A DNA stretch of 33,113 nt from UBA6136 sp964344495 (GCA_964344495.1 CAYFNI010000010.1:1-33113), one strand, 5' to 3'; positions 8,073-17,100 are shown, counted from the first letter of the stretch. A program made the numbers and translations. Notes: generated by a model not told the origin, from the letters alone.

Positions 8073-10772
8073 TCAGGTCTCGGTCCCATCTGCACCCCGC
8101 CAACCCCGATAACCGACGACCAGCCAACGCCGCACGGCCTCGCATACGACCATCAGCGGCGCCATTGCCAGAATGAACCCCCAGGCATCAAGACTCAGAT
8201 CGGCCGTCCCGAACACCTCCTGCCCCGGACCGGTGTAATCGATCCATAGAATCAGAACCAGCTCGACGGCCACACCGAGCAAGATCAGGCGATTGTTGAA
8301 CCATGAGGTGCGCAGCAGCGGCACGCCCGCCTGCTTGCACAAAAAGACGTTGATCATCTGTCCGACGATGATGGCCGACAGGCACGCCGTGGTCGCCTGT
8401 CTGTACAGGGGATCGTCGCTTGCCAGCGCCTGCCCGTACTGCCAGCCACCGGCGTGCAGCACATAAAAATAGGCCGCCATCGACAGCGCCGCTTCCAGCA
8501 CCCCCAGAAACAGATAGGCGCGCAACAACAGGGCAACCGTCAGCAATTTTTCATCCCGTGACCGGGGAGGATGCTGCATCGCAGTCGGATCAGGCTTGTC
8601 GGCCCCCAGACCCAGTGCCGGAATCATGTCCGTGCCCAGATCGACCAGCAGGATCTGGATCACGGTCAGCGGCAAGGGAATGCCCAGCAGCGCAAAGGCC
8701 AGATACGGCACCAGTTCGGCAATGTTCGATGTCAGGATATAGGTGATGAAGTTGCGGAGATTGCCGAACACGGCCCGTCCCTCCTCAACGGCTGCGACGA
8801 TGCCGGCAAAATGGTCGTCCAGCAAAATCATGTCAGCGGACTCCTTGGCGACATCGGTTCCATTGACGCCCATGGCCACGCCAATGTCAGCCTTTCTCAG
8901 GGCCGGCGCATCGTTCACGCCATCACCGGTCACGGCCACGATCTGCCCCTTGCGTTTCAGGGCTTCAACAATGCGCATCTTCTGATCGGCGCCCAGCCGG
9001 GCAAACAGAATGTCCTCATGATCCAGCGCCAGCTGGAGTTGGGTGTCGGACAGGCGCAGCAGCTGCTCCCCGCTCAGCACCTGCGGCTGCGTGCCCCGGA
9101 TCATGCCGATTTCCCGGCCGATGGCCAGCGCCGTGTGCGGGTGATCACCGGTCACCATGATGACCCGGATACCCGCCGCGTGGCAGCGCCGGATGGCAGC
9201 CGGCACCTCCGGACGCGGCGGATCCTCCAGCGCCACCAGCCCGACCAGGATCAGGTCACGCTCCCAGTCCGCGGTATCCGCCCCGGCCTCCACCGCCCGA
9301 TACGCCAGCGCCAGCACCCGCAACCCCGCCTCCGCCATCTGCCGCTCGGCCTGCTGCCATAGCGCGCGGCCCGCCGTATCCAGATTCACCACACCGGTCG
9401 CCGTCAGGACCCGGGTACACAAGGGCAGCACCGTGTCCAGCGCACCCTTGGTGAAGCTGAAACGACCTTCGGGCCCATCGCAGGCCACCGTCATGCGTTT
9501 GCGGTCGGTATCGAATGGCCAATCTCCCGCACGCTGCCACTCGGCGGCAACCGGCGCAAGCCGTTCGGCCATCTCGACCAGCGCCACCTCCATTGGATCG
9601 CCGAGCCATCGCTGCTCCGAACCGGTACCGGTCCGCTTCAGATCCTGACAGAGCCGTGCGCAAGCCCACAGCGGCGCATAGGTGGCCGTCTGTTCCGCAT
9701 CGACCTGATCGATCGCCCGCATTTCCCCTCCGAGAAACAGCTGCCGGACCGTCATGCGGTTGAGCGTCAGCGTTCCGGTCTTGTCGGTGCAGATCACTGT
9801 GGCCGAACCCAGCGTTTCCACCGCCGGCAAATGACGGATCAGTACCTTGCGCCGCGCCAGGCGCTGGGTGGCCATGGCCAGCGACAACGTCACGGTTGGC
9901 AACAACCCTTCGGGCACGTTGGCAACGATGATGCCGATAGCAAAGACGACATCCTGCCAGAAGGGCAAACCCGCCATGCGCCCCAGCAGAAAGAATGCGC
10001 CCCCCAACCCCACCGCCAGCACGCCGACGATCCGGCTCAGGCGGATGATCTCGACCTGCAACGGCGACAGGACCTCGCCTACGCGCTGCGTCAAGGCGGC
10101 GATTTTGCCGAATTCGGTCCGCATGCCGGTATGGAAGACCACCGCTCTCCCATGCCCCGACACCACCGCGGTACCGGTGAGCAACACATTGCTGGCATGA
10201 ATCAGGGTCTCTTCGCTACAGGCCTCTGCATCCCGCGCCTGCGGTCGTGACTCGCCGGTAACGGTGGCGTTGTTGACCCTGAGACTCACGCTCTCGATCA
10301 GTCGCGCATCGGCCGGAATGTTGTCGCCCTCCTGCAGCAGGATGACATCCCCCGGCACCAGCCCGTCGGCTTCCATCAGGTGCAACTCGCCGGCCCGGAT
10401 CACTTTCACCTGCAACGGCAACAGCCGCTGCAGCGCCTCAATGGCGCGCTCGGCGCGGTATTCCTGCCAGAAGGAAAAGCCGCCGTTGATCAGAATGACA
10501 CCGATGACGGCCCAGCCCAGCGTTGCCATCCCCTGCCCCGGCGCCTGCCAATCGGCCATGAAGGCCAGCGCCGCTGCAGACCATAACAACAGGGCAAAAA
10601 AATGCGTGAACTCGCGCAACAGCCGCAGCCAGAGCGGAGTCCGCCGCGCCTCCGCCAGCCGGTTCGGGCCATATTCGCGCAGGCGACGCGCCGCCTCGTG
10701 CGGCGACAGCCCCTCCTGCCGGGTATGCAGACTTTGCAGCACGTCGGCCGGCTGCAGATGATGAATCTTCAT
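8073..10772 (-). CDS. Cation-transporting P-type ATPase (P2, Na+/K+-ATPase-like)
   Basis: The 899-residue protein has the complete P-type ATPase plan: N-terminal cation-ATPase domain, TGES in the actuator domain (about 172-175), phosphorylation motif DKTGTLT (Asp330), the TGDHPHTA region, GDGVNDAPAL, and ten or so membrane segments. The segment NVPEGLLPTVT in M4 and LVDLGTDMIPALGL in M6 resemble the animal Na+,K+/H+,K+ (P2C) branch more than SERCA or MgtA. Its ion is therefore most likely Na+ or K+/H+, but this is inference from motifs. It is an inner-membrane pump. The ATG at 10772 follows GAGGGGAGC. Confidence 0.93.
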   Translation of the reverse strand: MKIHHLQPADVLQSLHTRQEGLSPHEAARRLREYGPNRLAEARRTPLWLRLLREFTHFFALLLWSAAALAFMADWQAPGQGMATLGWAVIGVILINGGFSFWQEYRAERAIEALQRLLPLQVKVIRAGELHLMEADGLVPGDVILLQEGDNIPADARLIESVSLRVNNATVTGESRPQARDAEACSEETLIHASNVLLTGTAVVSGHGRAVVFHTGMRTEFGKIAALTQRVGEVLSPLQVEIIRLSRIVGVLAVGLGGAFFLLGRMAGLPFWQDVVFAIGIIVANVPEGLLPTVTLSLAMATQRLARRKVLIRHLPAVETLGSATVICTDKTGTLTLNRMTVRQLFLGGEMRAIDQVDAEQTATYAPLWACARLCQDLKRTGTGSEQRWLGDPMEVALVEMAERLAPVAAEWQRAGDWPFDTDRKRMTVACDGPEGRFSFTKGALDTVLPLCTRVLTATGVVNLDTAGRALWQQAERQMAEAGLRVLALAYRAVEAGADTADWERDLILVGLVALEDPPRPEVPAAIRRCHAAGIRVIMVTGDHPHTALAIGREIGMIRGTQPQVLSGEQLLRLSDTQLQLALDHEDILFARLGADQKMRIVEALKRKGQIVAVTGDGVNDAPALRKADIGVAMGVNGTDVAKESADMILLDDHFAGIVAAVEEGRAVFGNLRNFITYILTSNIAELVPYLAFALLGIPLPLTVIQILLVDLGTDMIPALGLGADKPDPTAMQHPPRSRDEKLLTVALLLRAYLFLGVLEAALSMAAYFYVLHAGGWQYGQALASDDPLYRQATTACLSAIIVGQMINVFLCKQAGVPLLRTSWFNNRLILLGVAVELVLILWIDYTGPGQEVFGTADLSLDAWGFILAMAPLMVVCEAVRRWLVVGYRGWRGADGTET

Positions 10773-10839
10773 GCTCCCCTCACGATCGGTCTAACGGATC
10801 TCTGCTTGATTCTGGCCAATGTCGCGGCGGGTAGCTATA

Positions 10840-10848
10840 TGCTATAAA
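10840..10848 (+). promoter_or_regulatory. Candidate extended -10 promoter for the downstream lipoprotein
   Basis: TGC-TATAAA fits the extended -10 pattern TGnTATAAT, about 115 nt upstream of the lipoprotein ATG. It lies in the divergent spacer with the P-type ATPase gene. No good -35 is visible, which is acceptable for an extended -10 promoter. Confidence 0.45.
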
Positions 10849-10963
10849 CGCAGTGCATTTGTAGAGCGGCAAGCGGGCAGCCGCATTGGCCGTTCGCTCA
10901 GGGCCCGGGCGGGGTATCCCGGGCGTTTTCGACGAGACACTGAAACTGGATACCGGTAAACCC

Positions 10964-11626
10964 ATGAAAATAAAAGCCAATAAAACAGAATCCATGCTCC
11001 GGACCGGCCTCTGCGCCCTGTCCATTGCCCTGGCGGGCGCACTCGTCACCGGTTGCGACAGCGGCGGCGGATCCTCCAGCAGCAGCAGCTCCAACATGAG
11101 CGCCGAAGCCAAAATCGAAGGCTTCATCTCCGACGTGCATGGTCCGATCAGCGAAGGCAAGCTGGAGGTCAAGGACAAGAACGACCGGATCATCCTGACT
11201 CAGACGCTGGATGGGCAGAACAATCACTTTGCCATCACCGTGCCGGCCGGCACCACCTATCCGATCCTGCTGGTCGTGACACCGCCGCCCAGCCCCACGT
11301 CACAGATCGTGCGTGCTGTAGTGACCAGTCCGCTGGCGGATCGCATGGACATCTCCGACATCACCAGTCTGGTCGTCGATGCCGCCTTTGCGCTCGGCGG
11401 CCTGTCGGAAGAAAACATCGCCAAGGCCTCGGGCGGCGCCATCGGCCTGCGGCAGCGGCAAGGCATCAGCGCCGGTGCGGGCGGTGGTGGCATGGGAGCG
11501 GGCCAGAGTGGTGGTGGCGTCAGCCGGGGTGGCCATGGCGGGCATGACATGTCCGGCGGCGGCGCACCCGGCGCCCCGGGCGCTCCGGCCGGCGATCAGA
11601 GCCCGATGCAAAACATGCAGCACTGA
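10964..11626 (+). CDS. Putative lipoprotein with Gly/His/Met-rich C-terminal tail
   Basis: I do not recognise a named family. The chosen ATG at 10964 gives a 220-residue protein starting MKIKANK with a lipoprotein signal ending LVTGC (Cys31). A Gly/Ser linker with a run of seven serines follows, then a compact domain of about 110 residues (AEAKIEGFISDVHGPISEG... ITVPAGTTYPILLVV). The last 60 residues are low-complexity and rich in Gly, with His and Met clusters (RGGHGGHDMSGGG, MQNMQH). Such a tail could bind copper or another soft metal, which would suit a methanotroph, but this is only inference. A longer ORF upstream from 10886 lacks a signal peptide at its start. A terminator follows. Confidence 0.75.
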   Translation: MKIKANKTESMLRTGLCALSIALAGALVTGCDSGGGSSSSSSSNMSAEAKIEGFISDVHGPISEGKLEVKDKNDRIILTQTLDGQNNHFAITVPAGTTYPILLVVTPPPSPTSQIVRAVVTSPLADRMDISDITSLVVDAAFALGGLSEENIAKASGGAIGLRQRQGISAGAGGGGMGAGQSGGGVSRGGHGGHDMSGGGAPGAPGAPAGDQSPMQNMQH

Positions 11627-11638
11627 GGGGGCGGTGCC

Positions 11639-11702
11639 GTCCCGCTGTGGCGGGACAGCGACGTCTGCAAGGCGGCGGGCCGAAGAGGTCAGCCGCCTTT
11701 TT
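11639..11702 (+). terminator. Tandem hairpins, the second an intrinsic terminator
   Basis: A perfect 7-bp hairpin, GTCCCGC-TGTG-GCGGGAC (11639-11656), is followed by AAGGCGGC (11669-11676) pairing with GCCGCCTT (11692-11699) and ending in five Ts (11698-11702). It lies 12-75 nt after the lipoprotein stop and ends before the convergent DUF4010 gene. Confidence 0.75.
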
Positions 11703-11733
11703 CATGCGCGCCGATGCGAGATCCGGCCGCGAA

Positions 11734-12999
11734 TCAACCGATCAAGGCCAGCGTCAGCGTCATTGCGGCCAGAACCAGCAGCCCTCCGCTGGCCAGCCAG
11801 CGGCTGCGACCGGCGCCCAGCATCAGCACATAGCCGGCCTTCATCAGGTTGTTGCTGCCGGTCGCCATCAGGATCGCGCTGCCCATCACGCCGAGATCGG
11901 GCGTCAACCGCCCGCTGACCAGGGCCAGCACGAACGGGTCGATGTCAGTGAAGCCGGTCAGAAAGGCCATCCAGCTCAGGCCCTGCACCGAATAGTGGTC
12001 CATGATGAAGTGCGTCAGACCGGTCACCACCAGAAACGACAGGGCAAAGAACACAGCCGCGCTGAGTTCCAGCGGGTTTTGGGGCGCTGATCGTTCGTCC
12101 GTGATTTCGGCCGGATCGGGCTGATGGCCGTTCAGCAACACCGCCAGCGTACCCGCCAGACCCGCCAGCCCGAGAAAGCCGGGCAACAGGGCCAGCCCCA
12201 GCGCGGCATTGAAGACGGCCACCACCGCCAGCACCCGCAGGTACATCATGCCCGTTGCCAGCAGGATTGCCGCGGCCGGACGTTGGGCGCGGGCCGGATA
12301 GCGGTGTGACTGGCGGGACAGGATCAGGGTGGCCGCCGTACTCGAATACAGCCCGCCGATCGCCCCCGTCAGCAGCACGCCCCGCCCCTGCAAAAGGTAG
12401 GTATGCACCAGATAGCTGAGATAGGAGATGCCGCTGATGACCACCACCGCCAGCCAGGTCTGATGCATCGACACCGGCAGAAACGGTGCCAGCGGCTCAC
12501 GCGAAGTCAACGGCAGGATCACCCCCGACAGCACCAGAAACTTGGCCAGGGTAATGATCTCCTCATTGGCCATGCGCAGCGTCAGCAGGTGGATATTCTC
12601 CTTGGCATTGAGAATGAACAGCGCGGCGATCACATACAGCAGCAGGAACCAGTAGGGCAGCGTCAGACTCACCGGCCCGATGGTGTAACTCATCAAGGCG
12701 AGTAACAAACCAATCAGGCCGGTTTGCTGCTGAGCCAGCTTGTAGCGGTAGAACAGCCCCAGCCAGAAGCCCAGCACCAGCAACCCGCACAGATAGGGCA
12801 GCCCACCGTCCTGAAGCTGAAACAGCACAAAGCCCAGCAGGCCGATCAGCATGCACGTGCGGGTCGTGCCAAACACGATGCGCTTCTGGTTGACGAGGTA
12901 ATACTCGCGCAAGCCCAGTCCCAGCAGCAGGCTCATGCCGATGGTCAACAACAAGGCCATGATGATGGGAGGCAATCCCCAGGTTTCGTTTGCTGTCAT
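11734..12999 (-). CDS. MgtC/SapB-DUF4010 family integral membrane protein
   Basis: This is a 421-residue, almost wholly hydrophobic protein with about 12 membrane segments. The N-terminal third resembles the MgtC/SapB membrane domain (MSLLLGLGLREYY, RTCMLIGLLGFVLFQL). The C-terminal part has DUF4010 features (GAIGGLYSSTAATLILSRQ, GFTDIDPFVLALV, GSNNLMKAGYVLMLG). The function of the fused family is not established, and MgtC domains are linked to Mg2+ stress. The start was set at 12999 (MTANETWGL). The longer ORF to 13062 adds a charged, unlikely N terminus, and the ribosome site is weak for either. It is convergent with the lipoprotein gene and divergent from apbE. Confidence 0.8.
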   Translation of the reverse strand: MTANETWGLPPIIMALLLTIGMSLLLGLGLREYYLVNQKRIVFGTTRTCMLIGLLGFVLFQLQDGGLPYLCGLLVLGFWLGLFYRYKLAQQQTGLIGLLLALMSYTIGPVSLTLPYWFLLLYVIAALFILNAKENIHLLTLRMANEEIITLAKFLVLSGVILPLTSREPLAPFLPVSMHQTWLAVVVISGISYLSYLVHTYLLQGRGVLLTGAIGGLYSSTAATLILSRQSHRYPARAQRPAAAILLATGMMYLRVLAVVAVFNAALGLALLPGFLGLAGLAGTLAVLLNGHQPDPAEITDERSAPQNPLELSAAVFFALSFLVVTGLTHFIMDHYSVQGLSWMAFLTGFTDIDPFVLALVSGRLTPDLGVMGSAILMATGSNNLMKAGYVLMLGAGRSRWLASGGLLVLAAMTLTLALIG

Positions 13000-13109
13000 G
13001 CTGCTTTTGGCCCGGTCGGTCAGGAATTTGGGCAGTATCCGGCGCCCCGGGGGATTATTCAAATGCCCCGCGCGCTAAAATGCCGCACCCCTAACGCAAT
13101 GCCAACGCC

Positions 13110-14165
13110 ATGACCATCCGCACCCTTACCCTGCTTCTGTTCGCCCTGAGCCTCGGCGCCTGCCAGCCAGCGTCCGAAATCAACCTGTCCGGCAGCGTGC
13201 AGGGCACGACTTACCACATCAAGGCCGTCACCCGGGGGCTCGATCTGTCCAGCGAGGAACTCAAGCTCGACATCGAGGCCGTGTTCCAGCTGATCGATGC
13301 CGAGTTGTCCAACTGGCGCGAAGACTCCGCGATCTCCCGTTTCAACCAGCAGCAGACGACCGAATGGCAGCCGGTCTCGTCCGCCCTCCTGCACCTGGTC
13401 AGCGTGGCACGGGACATTCATGACCGCACCGACGGCTGTTACGACCTGACCGTCAAGCCGCTGTTCGACCTATGGGGCTTCGCCCGCCACCAGCAGGCGG
13501 TGCCAGCCGACGCCGACATTCGCGCCACGCTCGCCCATGTCGGCATGCACAAACTCGACATCGACCTGGAAGGCAAGCGGCTGCGCAAGCAAGACCCGAA
13601 GCTTGAAGTCAGCCTCGACTCGATCGCCCAGGGCTACACCGTGGCGGTGATCGCGCAGACGCTGGAAAACCGGGGCATCCAGCACTACCTGGCCGAAATC
13701 GGCGGCGAGATGAAGGTCAAGGGCACCAAGGCCGATGGCTCGCCGTGGCGGGTCGCCATCGAGAAGCCGACGCCGATGGCGCGTGAAGTCCAGCGGGTCG
13801 TCGATCTGCAGGAGGCACAGGGCATGGCCGTGATGACCTCCGGCACCTACCGCAATTTCTTCGAGTCGGGTGGCCAATCGTATTCCCACATCATCAACCC
13901 CAAAACCGGCCGGCCGGTCACCCACCGCCTGCTGTCCACCACGGTTCTGCATGAAGACCCCACCCTGGCCGACGCCTGGTCGACCGCGCTGCTCTGCGTA
14001 GGCGAAACCGAAGGCGCACGGATTGCCGAGCAGGAGCAGCTCAAGGCGCTGTTCATCGTCCGCGACGGCGACCAGTTGCAGGAGCAGATGAGCGCGCCCT
14101 TCGCCCGTCTGGTAGCCGATACGGCCGCCGCCCCGCCCGCTCCTGCCACGGCAGGCCAGCCATGA
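13110..14165 (+). CDS. apbE: FAD:protein FMN transferase (ApbE), lipoprotein form
   Basis: ApbE attaches FMN from FAD to a Thr/Ser of target flavoproteins in the periplasm. The 351-residue protein has a signal peptide with lipobox LGAC (Cys18). The catalytic domain shows IDAELSNWREDSAISRFN, YDLTVKPLFDLWGF, VSLDSIAQGYTVAVIA, YLAEIGGEMKVKG and the C-terminal SHIINPKTGRPV with Mg2+-binding DAWSTAL. All are standard for the family. The C terminus ends in an Ala/Pro-rich tail. Its usual substrates (Nqr, Rnf or FMN-bind proteins) are not in the window. It is the first of three plus-strand genes with gaps of 62 and 35 nt, so it may share a transcript with the SbmA-like protein and the DUF4410-type lipoprotein. 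Confidence 0.94.
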   Translation: MTIRTLTLLLFALSLGACQPASEINLSGSVQGTTYHIKAVTRGLDLSSEELKLDIEAVFQLIDAELSNWREDSAISRFNQQQTTEWQPVSSALLHLVSVARDIHDRTDGCYDLTVKPLFDLWGFARHQQAVPADADIRATLAHVGMHKLDIDLEGKRLRKQDPKLEVSLDSIAQGYTVAVIAQTLENRGIQHYLAEIGGEMKVKGTKADGSPWRVAIEKPTPMAREVQRVVDLQEAQGMAVMTSGTYRNFFESGGQSYSHIINPKTGRPVTHRLLSTTVLHEDPTLADAWSTALLCVGETEGARIAEQEQLKALFIVRDGDQLQEQMSAPFARLVADTAAAPPAPATAGQP

Positions 14166-14227
14166 ACGGCCACCGTCCCTCTGACGGGCCCGCGGTAACC
14201 TTGATGTGCACCGGATGAGGAGCTGAC

Positions 14228-15982
14228 ATGCGTACCCGCCTGCTACCGCAACGCGAAACCCTGCAGCACATCCTCCAGTTGTTCCGCGACATCACCGCCG
14301 ATGCCGAGGTCGGACGCAAAGCCGTCGCGCTGTTCAGCGGGCTGTGCCTGTTCCTCTTGATCATCAGCGGCCTGAACGTGCTCAACAGCTACGTCGGGCG
14401 CGACTTCATGACCGCCATCGCCGACCATGACCGCCCCCACTTCTGGCGCTATGCGCTGCTGACCGTGGCCGTGTTCGCAGCCCTGACGCTGGTGTCGGTG
14501 CTGCAGCGCTATCTTGAGGAAACCCTGGGCCTGCTGTGGCGCAAATGGTTGACCTGGCGAATTTACCAGCGCTACGCCGACCATCGGGTGTTCTGGCGTC
14601 TGGAGGATAACCACGGGCCCGAAAACCCGGACCAGCGCATCGCCGAGGACGTCCGGGCCTTCACCACCACGACCCTGTCGTTCACCCTCATGCTGCTGAA
14701 CGGGGCGCTGACGGTGATTGCCTTTTCCGGGGTCCTGTGGACCATCAGCCCGCTGCTGTTCGGCGTCGCGCTGCTGTATGCCAGCGCGGGCACCTGGCTG
14801 ACCTACCGGCTGGGCCAGCCGCTGATCCGCATGAATTATGATCAGCTCGACCGCGAGGCCGAATTCCGCGCCTCGCTGATCCATCTGCGGGAGAATGCCG
14901 ATCAGGTCGCCCTCTCGCGCCGCGAAGACCTGTGGATGCTGCGCTCACGCCGCCACCTGGACGAGCTGGCGGACAATTTCGGCCGGATCATCCGTGTCAA
15001 CCGCACGGTCGGCTTTTTCACCACCGGCTACAACTGGCTGATCCAGCTGATCCCGGCCCTGTTCATCGCGCCGCTGTTCATCGAAGGGCGGGTCGAATTC
15101 GGCGTCATCACCCAGGCCGCGCTGGCCTTTACCCAGTTGCTGGGAGCCTTCTCGCTGATCATCACCCAGTTCCAGTCGATCTCCTCCTTTGCCGCCGTGG
15201 TCTCCCGCCTGACGCGACTGTCCGACGCCGCGCGGGCAGCCGAAACGGCCGAACGCGCCGCCAGTGCCGCGGCAACGGGCGAAGGTCAAGGAGCGGCGGG
15301 ATTCGGCTACCAACACGTCACGCTGCAGTCGCCTCAGGGCAAACCGCTGATCAGCGACCTCTCGGTCGACTTTGCGCCCGGCCGGCCGGTGCTGATTCAT
15401 GGCCCCGACGATCAGGCCCGCGATGCGCTGTTTCGCGCCAGCGCCGGCATTCAGGCGCCGGCGGAAGGGTTCATCCGCCGACCCGGACTGGATCAGGCCT
15501 TGTTTGTCAGCGAGCGTCCCTACCTGTGCCCGGGCAGCCTGCGCGAACTGTTCCTGCGTCCCTTGCCGGAACGCACCGACACCGGCCGCTTGTCGCTGGA
15601 GGAAGCGACACTGGCAACACCCGAGCGCACCCTGCGGGCCGCCCTGAAGGCCCTGGGTCTCGGCCAGCTCGTGCAGCGCTACGATGGCCTCGATAGCGTG
15701 CACGACTGGGACAGTGTCCTGTCACTGGAAGAGCAACAGCTGCTGGTGATCGCACGGGTACTGAGCTGCAAGCCGCTGTTTGTGTTTCTCGATCGCCCGG
15801 AAACCTCGTTATCGGTCAATCGCCTGCATCACACGCTAGAGGCCCTGATCGCGGCCGGCATCACGCCCGTCACGCTGGCCAAGGACGATAGCCTCTCGGC
15901 ATTCCACCCCGACCGGCTGACGCTTAAATCGGGCGGCGGCTGGCGTTGGCAACCGGGCCAACCCGCGCGCTCGAAACCCTGA
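14228..15982 (+). CDS. SbmA/BacA-like ABC membrane protein with a degenerate ATPase domain
   Basis: The 584-residue product has the SbmA/BacA-type transmembrane domain (about 1-330), with FMTAIADHDRPHFWRYAL, WRIYQRYADHRVFWRLE, NPDQRIAEDVRAFT and ASLIHLRENADQVAL. A nucleotide-binding-like domain follows (about 355-570). In that domain every key motif is altered. The P-loop reads HGPDDQARDA with no GK(S/T), the Q-loop position is Glu (FVSERPYL), and the signature is LSLEEQQ instead of LSGGQ/LSLGEQQ. Walker B has Arg after the Asp (VFLDRPETS), and the H-loop His is Lys (TLAKDD). ATP hydrolysis is therefore unlikely. SbmA itself lacks an NBD and is proton-driven, so peptide import by that route is a fair guess. 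GGAG lies 6-7 nt before the ATG. Confidence 0.85.
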   Translation: MRTRLLPQRETLQHILQLFRDITADAEVGRKAVALFSGLCLFLLIISGLNVLNSYVGRDFMTAIADHDRPHFWRYALLTVAVFAALTLVSVLQRYLEETLGLLWRKWLTWRIYQRYADHRVFWRLEDNHGPENPDQRIAEDVRAFTTTTLSFTLMLLNGALTVIAFSGVLWTISPLLFGVALLYASAGTWLTYRLGQPLIRMNYDQLDREAEFRASLIHLRENADQVALSRREDLWMLRSRRHLDELADNFGRIIRVNRTVGFFTTGYNWLIQLIPALFIAPLFIEGRVEFGVITQAALAFTQLLGAFSLIITQFQSISSFAAVVSRLTRLSDAARAAETAERAASAAATGEGQGAAGFGYQHVTLQSPQGKPLISDLSVDFAPGRPVLIHGPDDQARDALFRASAGIQAPAEGFIRRPGLDQALFVSERPYLCPGSLRELFLRPLPERTDTGRLSLEEATLATPERTLRAALKALGLGQLVQRYDGLDSVHDWDSVLSLEEQQLLVIARVLSCKPLFVFLDRPETSLSVNRLHHTLEALIAAGITPVTLAKDDSLSAFHPDRLTLKSGGGWRWQPGQPARSKP

Positions 15983-16017
15983 TTTCCCTACCCCTCTACT
16001 TTACCCGGAGACCCGTC

Positions 16018-16785
16018 ATGCTGAACCACCGTTCCCACCCCCTGCGCCTCGCGTTGGCCCTGGCGATTGGTCTGACCGGCTGCCAACAGCTGGGCGGCTT
16101 CTCGTTCCGGGATAAAGTCGCGGTCAACAACGAACAGACGCTGGCCGCGCTGCCCACCAAAGCGCCCAATGCCGTCTATGTCGCCAACTTCAAGCTGGAT
16201 GCCAGCCACTTCCAGGGTGATCAGGGACTGCGGGGAGCCGTGCCCACCGGCGGCCTGCTCAACAGTGTGGCCGGTGAGGTCGGCAATCGTCTGCCGCAAC
16301 CACTGGTGACGTCCGACCCGGCCGCCAAGGCCGATGAAATCGTCAACATCATGGCCGACGAACTGGTCAGCGATCTCAAGGATAAGGGGGTGCCCGCCCA
16401 ACGGCTGCCGGCCGGCGCCCTGCCGCGCGATGGCTGGCTGATCAGCGGGGAGTTCACCGATGTCGAGGAAGGCAACCGCCTCAAGCGGGCAGCCCTCGGT
16501 TTTGGTCAGGGCAGTTCGGAAATGACGGTCTCGGTCGCCCTGAGCGATCTGTCCAGCGCCCAGCCGACCCAGCCTTTTGCCCTGTTCGGCACGGTCAAGG
16601 AGGCGGGCAAGAAACCCGGCGCCGCCGTCACCCTCAACCCCTACGTTGCGGCCGCCAAGTTCGTGATGGAACGGAATGCCTCAGAAAAAGACACCCGCAA
16701 GACGGCGGATGAAATCGTCACCGAACTGCTCAAGTTCCGGGATCAGGTGCGTCAGGCCCGCGCCACTCAGGCAGCAGGCCACTGA
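16018..16785 (+). CDS. DUF4410-type lipoprotein
   Basis: The 255-residue product starts at the ATG at 16018, which has a good GGAG eight nt upstream. The signal peptide ends in LTGC (Cys22). The mature part (VYVANFKLDA..., ADEIVNIMADELVSDLKDKG, WLISGEFTDVEEGNRLKRAALGFGQGSSEMTV, VKEAGKKPGAA) fits the DUF4410/GNA1162-type periplasmic lipoprotein pattern: a beta-strand opening, a helix that selects a partner strand, then an EGNR.KRA.LGFG.G loop. The function is unknown. It follows the SbmA-like gene by 35 nt and probably shares its mRNA, which suggests a role at the envelope with that transporter. Confidence 0.72.
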   Translation: MLNHRSHPLRLALALAIGLTGCQQLGGFSFRDKVAVNNEQTLAALPTKAPNAVYVANFKLDASHFQGDQGLRGAVPTGGLLNSVAGEVGNRLPQPLVTSDPAAKADEIVNIMADELVSDLKDKGVPAQRLPAGALPRDGWLISGEFTDVEEGNRLKRAALGFGQGSSEMTVSVALSDLSSAQPTQPFALFGTVKEAGKKPGAAVTLNPYVAAAKFVMERNASEKDTRKTADEIVTELLKFRDQVRQARATQAAGH

Positions 16786-16803
16786 GGCCGGCGTCTCCGC
16801 GCC

Positions 16804-17100
16804 CTAGGCCTCCTCCGGGCCGGAATGTTTGGATGAGAGTGCCTCGGCCTGACCAGCCTGCATCCGGCTGAGGCGCGCGAGCGTGGCGCCAACCTCGTTT
16901 CGGATCTCCTGCATCCCCCGCTGGCACGTGCCCAAGGATGCACTGACGGCCCCGGCATCGTTGCAAAAGGCGTGGACATGAAACTGTTCGAGATGGCGTT
17001 CGAGTTCTCGAAAGGCCTCGTCCATCCGGAGTGTCAGGCCGTTTAACTCCGTGACGACTGCGTCCATCGGGGGATCGATATCCGCGGCTCGGTTCGACAT
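16804..17100 (-). CDS. Small protein of unknown function, probably coiled coil
   Basis: I do not recognise this 98-residue protein. The start at 17100 is supported by GGGAG seven nt upstream, and the longer ORF to 17238 has no such site. It has no signal peptide or membrane segment. It is helical and acidic, with heptad-like leucines (TELNGLTLRMDEAFRELERHLEQF, then ATLARLSRMQAGQAEAL), so a short cytosolic coiled coil is likely. Two cysteines are present. It is convergent with the DUF4410-type lipoprotein gene and stands alone before the largest gene-free region of the window. Confidence 0.55.
   Translation of the reverse strand: MSNRAADIDPPMDAVVTELNGLTLRMDEAFRELERHLEQFHVHAFCNDAGAVSASLGTCQRGMQEIRNEVGATLARLSRMQAGQAEALSSKHSGPEEA

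Noticed and set aside
8571..10250. Plus-strand frames opposite the P-type ATPase
   Set aside because: They are shadows of a gene with a full set of P-type ATPase motifs.
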